Positions 42,440-50,211 of a stretch of DNA of 64,000 bases are shown piece after piece; position 1 is the first letter of the stretch; every line of letters starts with the position of its first letter. The stretch comes from Thermostichus sp047461615 (GTDB lineage Bacteria; Cyanobacteriota; Cyanobacteriia; Thermostichales; Thermostichaceae), in assembly GCF_047461615.1 (NCBI RefSeq), contig NZ_JANSHI010000007.1:62001-126000 (forward strand). Reading direction: 5' to 3'. The translations under genes were made by a program, and so were the position numbers. The notes below the pieces were generated by a model. It was not told the origin of the DNA, did not search any database, and saw only the letters and a list, made by a program, of their open reading frames with translations.

Positions 42440-43044
42440 CTCCAGCGGGGCAAGTAGCAGGAAAAATCCTGTTTTTTAACAAACCGAAAGGGGCCCGAAA
42501 GGGATCCCCAGACCACTTGATCCGTTTCGGGGTCACGGCCCTGATCCAGGCTGTGGAAGTAGTCGGCTCCAATCTCGAACTCGCTGTACAGGTAGGTGGT
42601 TCTGCCTTTGCGCTCGACAATACAGCCTTTGCCGGGCACGCTGCGGCCCCGGTAGCAGGATCCCGTCCATTCCACCTGAATCACACAGCCGGGCAAGAGT
42701 TCCAGCTCTGCCGCCGTCAGGTTGGCCAGTTTTCCCGGATCTCGGCCAGCACATTTGTAGAGCTCAGGGGATCCCAAGGCGTAGTTTTGGATGCGGATCC
42801 CCTCCGGCGTCTCGAAAAGGTGGATGACCCGCTGCCGGTAGGGCTGGTCGGGGTAGATGTCATACAGTTGCTCCACGTAAAACCCTATCCCCTGAAACAC
42901 CGACCACGGCAGAGGGCACTGGTAGACGTGAATGTTGGCAAACCAGACCGGCTCGGCCATGGCCTGCTGCTGATTGTTGAAGTGACCGGCCATCCACGTA
43001 GCTAGTTGTGCCAGTTGCGGCGAAACCGACATAGCGCAAGCCAA
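42436..43044 (-). CDS. cpcT: Phycobiliprotein chromophore lyase CpcT/CpeT
   Basis: 202 residues. Attaches phycocyanobilin to the beta-subunit Cys-155 site of phycocyanin or its relatives. Lipocalin-like barrel with family blocks LATWMAGHFNNQQQA, WFANIHVYQCPLP, GIGFYVEQLYDIYPDQPYRQRV, and GSCYRGRSVPGKGCIVERKG. Presence implies phycobilisomes. CpcT and CpeT cannot be separated on sequence alone without the phycoerythrin context. ATG at 43044; a second ATG at residue 5. Confidence 0.9.
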   Translation of the reverse strand: MACAMSVSPQLAQLATWMAGHFNNQQQAMAEPVWFANIHVYQCPLPWSVFQGIGFYVEQLYDIYPDQPYRQRVIHLFETPEGIRIQNYALGSPELYKCAGRDPGKLANLTAAELELLPGCVIQVEWTGSCYRGRSVPGKGCIVERKGRTTYLYSEFEIGADYFHSLDQGRDPETDQVVWGSLSGPFRFVKKQDFSCYLPRWS

Positions 43045-43168
43045 AGTCCTAGTCGTGCAAGGGCAAACTCATTATCCAAGACCCTGGCCCTGGCTGCCAA
43101 AGCAAGCCTTTGGGGCTTCAAGCTAGAGTGGAAGAACCCAACTTTTGGGATCTGTTGCCCACTGGCCT

Positions 43169-44251
43169 ATGTCCGCCCCACCGCTTCCCTTGCTTGGGCA
43201 ATCCCTAGCTGCCTTGAAAGACTGGGCAGTTGCCCAGGGGCAGCCGGCCTACCGCGGGCAACAACTGCACACTTGGCTCTACCAAAAAGGGATCCGCTCC
43301 CTGCAGGAGGTGACGGTTTTTCCCAAGGCCTGGCGCGAGGCGCTGGGGGATTACCCAGTGGGGCGCTCCCAGGTGGTGCAGCGGACGGAGACCCGCGACG
43401 GCACAGTTAAGTTGCTGCTGCAGCTAGCGGATGGGGAGTTGATCGAGACGGTGGGGATCCCGACCGCCAAACGGCTGACCGTCTGCGTCTCCTCCCAGGT
43501 GGGCTGCCCCATGGCCTGCGACTTCTGCGCCACCGGCAAGATGGGCTACCGGCGCAACCTCAAGCTGCACGAAATCCTGGATCAGGTGTTAACGGTGCAG
43601 GAAGACTTTGGCCGCCGCGTCAGCCACGTGGTTTTCATGGGCATGGGGGAGCCCCTGCTCAACCGCGACACCGTGGTGCAGGCCATTCGCAGCCTCAATC
43701 AGGATATTGGCATCGGCCAGCGGCACATCACCCTCTCGACAGTGGGCGTGCCCCGGCAGATCCCCTGGCTGGCCCAGCAAAAGCTGCAGATTACCTTGGC
43801 CGTCAGCCTGCATGCCCCCAACCAGGAGCTGCGGCAACAGCTGATCCCTTCCGCAGCCCACTATCCCCTGGAGGCTTTGATCCAGGACTGCCGCGACTAC
43901 ATGCTGAGCACGGGGCGGCGGGTTAGCTTTGAGTATACGCTCATAGCTGGGATCAACGACCTGCCCATCCATGCCCGTCAATTGGCCCACCTGCTGCGCC
44001 AGGCCAGCCAGTCGGGGGCACGCCTACACGTCAACCTGATCCCGTACAACCCCATCGCCGAGGCCAACTATCAGCGCCCTCACCCAGCGCGGGTGGCGGA
44101 GTTCGTCCGCCTGCTAGAGGAACACCACGTCCAGGCCAGCGTGCGCCAGACCCGTGGCCTAGATGGCAACGCTGCTTGCGGTCAGCTGCGGGGATCCTTC
44201 TTGCGCGCTTCCAGCTTGCCTGCCCCTGAGCCGGCCTTTGGCCGTTCCTAG
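43169..44251 (+). CDS. rlmN: Dual-specificity RNA methyltransferase RlmN
   Basis: 360 residues from ATG at 43169. Radical-SAM enzyme methylating C2 of A2503 in 23S rRNA and A37 in some tRNAs. Cluster motif CPMACDFC gives Cys113, 117 and 120; VVFMGMGEPLLN, ITLSTVGVP, LAVSLHAPN and the C-terminal methyl-carrier Cys in GNAACGQL are all present. Converges on the kinase pseudogene with stops sharing CTAG at 44248-44251. Confidence 0.95.
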   Translation: MSAPPLPLLGQSLAALKDWAVAQGQPAYRGQQLHTWLYQKGIRSLQEVTVFPKAWREALGDYPVGRSQVVQRTETRDGTVKLLLQLADGELIETVGIPTAKRLTVCVSSQVGCPMACDFCATGKMGYRRNLKLHEILDQVLTVQEDFGRRVSHVVFMGMGEPLLNRDTVVQAIRSLNQDIGIGQRHITLSTVGVPRQIPWLAQQKLQITLAVSLHAPNQELRQQLIPSAAHYPLEALIQDCRDYMLSTGRRVSFEYTLIAGINDLPIHARQLAHLLRQASQSGARLHVNLIPYNPIAEANYQRPHPARVAEFVRLLEEHHVQASVRQTRGLDGNAACGQLRGSFLRASSLPAPEPAFGRS

Positions 44252-47185
44252 GCGGCGCCCGCAGGTTCAAGGCTTTTTGCAGTTGCTGCCGGCGGGGCAG
44301 AAGGTAGCCAGACGCGGAAATGGGTCCATCCCTCTGCGCTGCTGACGGAGATTTGCCCCCCCATGTGCTCTACCAGTTGCTTGACCAAAGCCAACCCCAA
44401 CCCGGTGCCGCCGTGCTCCCAGCGATCCGCCTTCGGGATCCGATAGAACTTTTCAAAGATGCGGGGCAGCTCCGCCTCTGGGATCTCGCTGCTGTTGCTA
44501 CAGACAAAGAGGACCCCTTCTCCTTCTGGAGTTACCTGCAGGCGGATGGATCCCTCAGGGGCGGTTACTTGACGGCGTTGTGCAGCAGCTCGCGCAGGAT
44601 GCGGCCTAGAGCCTTGGGATCTGCCCTAAGAGGGGGGCTCCCTCTTCTAGGTGCAGCTGCAAGTTCTGCTTTTTGCCCTGGACTAGAGGCTGGGCTGTCG
44701 CCACCAGATCCCGCAAATAGTGCGGCAGGAAGATCTCTTCCGGCTGGAGCAGATACTTCTCGGCTGAAAGCCGCTGCATGTCCAGCAGGTCGTTGATGAG
44801 ATCAATTTGTCGGTTGCATTCTTTGAGAGCGATAGCGAAATAGTGCTGCTGTTTCTTAGGGTTATCGCAGGCTATTTGCAGCATCTGCAGGGCCATGCGC
44901 ACGTTGGTCATGGGGGTGCGTAGCTCGTGGGAGACGGTACTCAAGAAATCATCCTTGAGCAGGTTGAGCCGCTCCAATTCCTTCACTTGGGCCTGGGTCG
45001 TCTCGTACAGACGGGCCTGGCGCAGGGCCAGGGCGCACAGGTTGACCACCTGATAGGCCAGTTGTCTCTCGGCTTCGGAAAACTCCTGCTGCCGCTCCAA
45101 CAGCAAGAGCCCCAGCCGCTCTTGGTGGTTTCGAAGGGAGCAAGCCAAGAGGTGTACCCAGCGCCCGCCTCTTTGAGAACACCAGTGGACTTCCCAGGGC
45201 AAGGCATGGGAGTGCAGCAGGTGCCCAAGCTCAGGGTCGTTAAGGGAGGCGGGATCCGCCTTCTCTGGAAAAGAGCAAGCCCGGATCCACAAGAGGATCC
45301 ATCGGCGCTGGTCAAGAGAATATGACAGCCAGTCAGGTTGAGAGCCTCGGCTAGGCTCTTGACCACCTCTTCCAAGATCTCTCCCTCTTTGAGGCTGGCC
45401 ACCATCTGGCCGCTGAGGGAGCGCAGCACTGCCTCAAAGCGCAAAGCCTGCTCCAACTGGCGGTGCGCAGCGCCACCTGGGCTTCTCGCTCGCGGTTGAG
45501 GGCTTCTAGCTGCTGTTGGGCCCGCTTTTGCTCGATGATCTCCCGCCCCACCGACAGGATCTCCACCAGTTGGCCTTGGCTGTCGAAAATGCACCGATCT
45601 ACCCAGCTTACCCAGCGGGATTGTCCGTCTTCGCCGGGGTACTCCCGCTCGCTGCGGTGGAAGGGGTGCTCAGGCGTGAGGACGGCCAGCGCCTGCAGTA
45701 CCGCCTCCCGTTCTTCTGGCGGCAGAGAATCCCTCCAGCGCCTGCCTATCGTTTCTTCTGCTGAGCGGCCAAAGAAGCGCAGGTAGGCCGGGTTGGCATA
45801 GGTTATGGAAGTATCGGGCCGAAAGCGGCAGATCAGCTCCGTCTGCTGCTCCACCACAGCGCAGTACTGCTGCTGCTGTTGCCAGAGGCGATCCAACAAA
45901 GCCTGTTGGTTAGCGACCGCCTGCTGCCAAGCTTTGGCCAGGGTCTGCACCTCTTGGATGGGGCTGGGATCCATAGAGGCCAAGGCTGGGATCCCACTGT
46001 GCACAAATTGCTCGGCTATTTGGGTAAGGCGGCGCAGCGGGCGAGAGAGGGCTTTGTCCAGGAGGATCCCAACTCCCAGAAAGCCCAGTAGCAGCCCCCC
46101 TCCCCACAGAGCCGCCTGCTGCGTGCTGCTATAGACGGGGGCCAACAGGGTGCTCTCCGGGATCCCGTGTAGGGAAATAGAAATTTAGCCCCCCTTCCTC
46201 CTGAATGGCCTTTACCTGCACCCAGTGGGGGATCCCGTCCACCTCAAGACGCAGCAGCCCTTGTGAGGCCGCCATCTCCCAGGATCCCACCTGCTCTTGC
46301 ACAGCCAGCAGCAGCGGTTGAGGAGATAGCTTCTCCGTGCTGGCCACCACCTGGCCCTCCCCATCCAGCAACAAGATCGCCCCTGGATACTCCAAGCCGG
46401 CCTGCAGATCCTCGTAGAAAAGCCTGCAGGTGATGAACCGGGAGGGAAGCCACCAGGCTGCCGCAAACTTGGCCCTTCGCGTTCGCCAAGGGCAGCGCCG
46501 TCAGGATTAGCCGCTCCGGTTTTTGGTGGGAAGACTCGACAAAAAAGTTGCTCACCAGCCAGGTACGGCGGGCCTCTGCCTGTTGCAGGATTTCGGGAAA
46601 CCAAGACAACTGCTGCAAATCTAAAGAGCTTAGTTGCCGCGTCAAGCCAGTGGGATCCCCGCTTTCTGGACCCCGTTGGCGGCCTTGGACGGACCCCGGC
46701 TTCAGGCCCGGCGTGTGGTAGGTCCAGATGGAGCCATCGGCGTGGCGGCGGGCGGTTACAAACCCCCCATGAACTGAGACAAAGCCGATGTCGCTCAGCT
46801 TGGGAAACTGCTGCAACTGGCGGGCAAAATAGGCTTCCAGCACTTCTAGCCGCGGGGCGGCCAGATTGGGCAAAAGTCCTCAGCGCAGCACCTCCTTATT
46901 GAGGGCATTTACCTGAAGGGGGGCCTGCAGATATCTGTGTAGGTGATCCTCGGCTCGGTCGTTAACCTCACTCTTCAAGTGCCTAGCCAACTGCAGCGCC
47001 ATCCGCTGCCCAGCCCGCCAGGAGAAGTAGGATACTCCGCCTGCCCCTCCTACCACTGCCAGCACTAAGGGTGCTAGCAGCGCTACCCGCAAAGGGATGG
47101 AGCGGAGCGGCAAGGGAGAAGATTGCATCAGTGCTCTACCTGATGGGAGAACCTCCCCAACGAGTCCTCCGGCGCTAGTAAGCAC
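44248..47185 (-). pseudogene. Degraded PAS-GAF histidine kinase
   Basis: A full membrane sensor kinase can be read only by joining frames. Order: N-terminal helix (47100-47020), extracellular sensor domain, second helix and HAMP (about 46100), PAS (ICRFRPDTSITYANPAYLRFFG), GAF, HisKA with FLSTVSHELRTPMTNV, and HATPase with GGTGLGLALVKQL ending at 44248. Breaks: an in-frame TGA at 46880-46882; frameshifts near 46418 (extra T in TTTT), 46173 (extra G), 45472, 45297, 44628 and 44565. Seven lesions in one gene, while its neighbours are intact, argue for a true pseudogene rather than scattered sequencing error, though a low-coverage patch is the alternative. Confidence 0.88.
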
Positions 47186-47286
47186 CCGACAGAACAGGAC
47201 TCTATAGAAAGGCCAAAAGGGCTATAGTACTTCACAGGTGTAGCTTACTTCTGTACTAGCTGCTACCAAGGCTGGATTTTGAGCGG

Positions 47287-47712
47287 CTAAGCCGACCGGG
47301 TAAGCGTTAGCTGCTCTGCTTCGACCTCGTGGCTGAGCAACTTTTCAATCAACTGATCCAGAATCTCTAGCTCACCCTCCGTGTAACGTCCCCGCAAAAG
47401 TAGTTCGTTGATGAGGCTCTCCTGTTCCCGGCTGAGGAAGCCACTCTGAAACACTTGTTCAACCACCTCTCGAATGCTGGACGCCGGATCGGCAGGGGCA
47501 TTCACGGCTGCCTCCGCTTGAGTCCTACTTTGAGGAGCGAGGTGGCGCTGCTCAACCTGCTCTGCCGGTGCTTGAGTCCTGTCTGCAGCAGGGGCTGTGT
47601 CCTGCCATTTTGGAGAGACCTCCCGCAGTTCCCCCAGGGAAAGGTTTTCGCTCAGGATCCTTGCCAAGCGGTAAGTCCGGTAATCCACGGTTAAGTCGAG
47701 AGTAGCTTGCAT
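47287..47712 (-). CDS. Hypothetical protein with Gln/Ala linker
   Basis: 141 residues, not recognised. N-terminal LDYRTYRLARILSENLSLGEL-like block, a disordered Ala/Pro/Gln middle (38-75), and a C-terminal helical block SSIREVVEQVFQSGFLSREQESLINELLLRGRYTEGELEILDQLIEKLL, a pattern seen in small cyanobacterial proteins. Soluble, no catalytic motif. ATG at 47712. It is 101 bases upstream of the kinase pseudogene on the same strand. Confidence 0.65.
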   Translation of the reverse strand: MQATLDLTVDYRTYRLARILSENLSLGELREVSPKWQDTAPAADRTQAPAEQVEQRHLAPQSRTQAEAAVNAPADPASSIREVVEQVFQSGFLSREQESLINELLLRGRYTEGELEILDQLIEKLLSHEVEAEQLTLTRSA

Positions 47713-47831
47713 GCTGCTTTCTACGTATCTCTAATGACTGCGGTCCTATCTTATCCCCTATTCCGGGATATCACGTAAGCAATTTCTACGTTTTTCGTAC
47801 GCGATCTGGCGGAGACAAAGGTAAAAAAAAG

Positions 47832-47870
47832 TGAAAATCAAAACAACCCCCCTTGCGGGAGGGGAGGTTG
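47832..47870 (-). terminator. Rho-independent terminator of the redoxin gene
   Basis: On the minus strand CAACC-T-CCCCT pairs with AGGGG-G-GGTTG (47844-47870) around a 6-base loop: eleven pairs including one U-G. It is followed by TTTTGATTTT. It lies 74 bases past the stop of the redoxin gene and is the clearest intrinsic terminator in the window. Confidence 0.8.
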
Positions 47871-47943
47871 CTTGAGGGCCTACTGGCCTGCTCTAGGGCG
47901 AAGATGGGGGTCTAGGGGAAGTTTGGGATCCGCCCCAGGACTT

Positions 47944-48537
47944 TCAAGAGGCTTGCTTGAAGTAGTCGGGCTCGTTGCCGGGCTTCCACTTGATGTTGCA
48001 GCCAAGGCTGGGCTTTTGGTTGGGATCGATGGGCTTGCCCGCCAGCAGGTTATCCAGCGCTGCCCGCAAGTCTTTGCCAGTCACTGGCACATCCGGCAGG
48101 CTGGGGCGGCTGTCGTCCAGTTGACCCCGATAGACCAACTTGCGATCCACGTCGAACAGGAAAAAGTCAGGGGTGCAGGCAGCGGTGAAGGCTTTGGCCA
48201 CCTCTTGGCTTTCGTCGTAGCAGAAGGGGAAGGTAAAGCCCAAGGTCTCGGCCATCTTCTTCAAGTTCTCGGGGCTGTCCTCGGGGTATTTCTCCACGTC
48301 GTTGGCGCTGATGGCTACAATGCCGACGCCGCGGTCCTTGTAATCTCTGCCAATGCGAGCCAGCTCCTCTTGCACGTGCTTCACGTAGGGGCAGTGCTGG
48401 CAGATAAACATCACCAGCAAAGCGGGCTTGTCGGCAAAGGTAGAAAGGGAAATGGTTTGTCCAGTTACCACATCCGGCAGGCTGAAGTCAGGGGCGGGGG
48501 TGCCCAAAGGCAGCATCGTTGAGGGGGTACGAGCCAT
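47944..48537 (-). CDS. Thioredoxin-fold redoxin (AhpC/TSA-like)
   Basis: 197 residues from ATG at 48537, which has GGAGG seven bases upstream; twelve upstream in-frame residues are rejected. Thioredoxin fold with the redox pair FICQHCPYVKH, preceded by APDFSLPDVVTGQTISLSTFADKPALLVMF, then VAISANDVEKYPEDSPENLKKMA and the cis-Pro in ACTPDFFLFD. This is the 'thioredoxin family protein' group close to peroxiredoxins but with CxxC; likely a cytosolic disulfide reductase or peroxidase. Ends with a strong terminator. Confidence 0.88.
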   Translation of the reverse strand: MARTPSTMLPLGTPAPDFSLPDVVTGQTISLSTFADKPALLVMFICQHCPYVKHVQEELARIGRDYKDRGVGIVAISANDVEKYPEDSPENLKKMAETLGFTFPFCYDESQEVAKAFTAACTPDFFLFDVDRKLVYRGQLDDSRPSLPDVPVTGKDLRAALDNLLAGKPIDPNQKPSLGCNIKWKPGNEPDYFKQAS

Positions 48538-48690
48538 AACGAACCTCCAGCGTAAAGTTTCCTTAATCATCATGGCTCATCCCGCTCCCCAGGAGCTGTA
48601 AGCACGGGATCCTGCCGACAGATCCCAAACAGGCACGGAACAGCCTTTACAATTAGATAGAGTTCGCAACATTTTGTCCGGAGCTGAGCT

Positions 48691-49578
48691 TTGAGCACCG
48701 CCGTCTTGCCCGCTGCCCCCCTGGTGGACACCCACGTCCACTTAAACTATCCCGACTTTGCAGAAGATCTGCCCCAGGTGGCCGAGCGCTGGCGCCAGGC
48801 CGGGATCCGGCAACTAGTACATTCCTGCGTCACGCCAGCGGAGTTTCCCCAGTTGCAGGCCATTGCCGACCAGTATCCCGAGGTGTTCTTGTCGGTGGGG
48901 CTGCATCCGCTTGAGGCGCGCCAGTGGCAGCCGGCTCTGGCCGAAAAGATTGCCCAGTTGGCCGCGGGCGACAGGCGGGTGGTGGCTATCGGGGAGACGG
49001 GCTTGGATTTTTACAAGTCCGACCCGTCAGATATCGAGCGGCAAAAAGAATCCTTCCGCGCCCACATTGCCATTGCCCGGGAGCAGGATCTAGCCCTGAT
49101 TGTCCATTGCCGCGAGGCGGCAGCGGCCACCTATGAGATTCTCCAAGAGGCCATGGCCACAGGGGAATCGCTGCGGGTGGTGATGCACTGCTGGAGCGGA
49201 TCCCCGGAGGAGACGCGGCTCTTTGTGGAGCTGGGCTGCTTTATTAGCTTTAGCGGCATCGTGACCTTTAAGAACGCGGAGACGGTGCGCCGCTCGGCCT
49301 TGGAGGTGCCCCTGTCCCAGCTTCTGGTGGAAACCGATTGCCCTTTCCTGGCCCCTACTCCCTTCCGCGGCAAACGCAACGAGCCAGCCCACGTGCAGCG
49401 GGTGGCCCAAACCCTGGCGGAGTTGTTGCAGATCCCCTTGGAGGATCTGGCCCAACAAACCAGCCAAAATGCTGCTCGCCTCTTCCGCCTTCCCCAGCAA
49501 GGCGACGGCGGAGGAGGTCCTCCTGCTCTGAGGGCCGCCGGCAACCAGCCCAATCGCGAGGCGTGTGCAAACCGCTAG
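48691..49578 (+). CDS. tatD: TatD-family deoxyribonuclease
   Basis: 295 residues, TTG start at 48691 with CCGGAG upstream. Metal-dependent amidohydrolase-fold nuclease. Metal ligands in DTHVHLNY (His16, His18), VAIGETGLDFY, LIVHCREA and VMHCWSGSPEE, plus ETDCPFLAPTPFRGKRNEP. The last 25 residues are a low-complexity tail. Stop overlaps the convergent small gene at CTAG 49575-49578. Confidence 0.92.
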   Translation: MSTAVLPAAPLVDTHVHLNYPDFAEDLPQVAERWRQAGIRQLVHSCVTPAEFPQLQAIADQYPEVFLSVGLHPLEARQWQPALAEKIAQLAAGDRRVVAIGETGLDFYKSDPSDIERQKESFRAHIAIAREQDLALIVHCREAAAATYEILQEAMATGESLRVVMHCWSGSPEETRLFVELGCFISFSGIVTFKNAETVRRSALEVPLSQLLVETDCPFLAPTPFRGKRNEPAHVQRVAQTLAELLQIPLEDLAQQTSQNAARLFRLPQQGDGGGGPPALRAAGNQPNREACANR

Positions 49579-49739
49579 CGGCGCTTGGAGCGGCGAGCCT
49601 GACGTTCTGCCTCGTTGCGCCGCCGCCGATCCCGCCAGTCGATCAAGGTGATGTAGCCAACGCCCAAAGTTATGGCCGCTAGGAGCAAAAAGATGCCCCC
49701 ATAGGCAAGGCGGAGGATCCAGGGCAAGGCGGTTTCCAT
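49575..49739 (-). CDS. 54-residue single-span membrane protein
   Basis: ATG at 49739 opens a 54-residue frame: METALPWILRLAYGG, a hydrophobic helix IFLLLAAITLGVGYITLI (16-33), then a strongly basic tail rich in Arg. Positive-inside rule puts the tail in the cytoplasm. It lies 39 bases downstream of petN on the same strand and ends on the shared CTAG with tatD. Not recognised; proximity to petN suggests a possible thylakoid membrane role but this is inference. Confidence 0.65.
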   Translation of the reverse strand: METALPWILRLAYGGIFLLLAAITLGVGYITLIDWRDRRRRNEAERQARRSKRR

Positions 49740-49778
49740 GGGGCTAGAGGCACTGAAGGACGGCGGGGAGGCTCAGGG

Positions 49779-49868
49779 CTACATGCCGTTGCGGCCCCAA
49801 ACCACAAAGGCAATCGAAAAGGCAAAGAAAGCAGCAACGGCAACCCAGCCAAAGGTGATGATGTCCAT
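49779..49868 (-). CDS. petN: Cytochrome b6f complex subunit 8
   Basis: 29 residues, ATG at 49868, too short for most gene finders. Sequence begins MDIITFGWVAV and ends VVWGRNGM, matching the invariant PetN pattern MDI...W...FSL..VVWGR(N/S)G. One transmembrane helix; PetN is a peripheral helix stabilising the b6f dimer in photosynthetic electron transport. Confidence 0.93.
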   Translation of the reverse strand: MDIITFGWVAVAAFFAFSIAFVVWGRNGM

Positions 49869-49965
49869 AGGTCTAGCCGAGCAAAGAGGGCTTATCGGGG
49901 TGATCCCATTTTAGGGGATGGGATCCCCACCGCCTCCACAATCAAGCCCGCCTGGGGAGGAGGTG

Positions 49966-50211
49966 CTAGAGCTCTTGCGCTCTCAGGGTTTGCACGCCTT
50001 GCCGCGACCAGGTCACTGCTCCAACGCGCTCGGCTAAGTAGAGAGGCCGCTGCCTCTGCCGAAACCAGGTAACCACTGCCTCGCCGGCGGAGCCAGAGCT
50101 GATGCCCGCCTGCACCTGAAAGCGCTCCAGCAAGTCCAGGATTAGGGATCCCCCATCCCACCACAGCCAGTCAATTTGGGCCGGCAGCAGGGGAGATCCG
50201 GTTAGCTCGGC
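49966..50211 (-). pseudogene. Detached C-terminal end of comEC
   Basis: The same frame as comEC continues for 81 sense codons past its TAG (50212-50214) to a second TAG at 49966-49968. It reads smoothly: LLPAQIDWLWWDGGSLILDL, AGISSGSAGEAVVTWF, VGAVTWSRQGVQTLRAQEL. There is no start codon with a ribosome site at its beginning. It is the end of the metallo-beta-lactamase-like region of ComEC. Without the stop the protein would be 750 residues. Confidence 0.75.
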
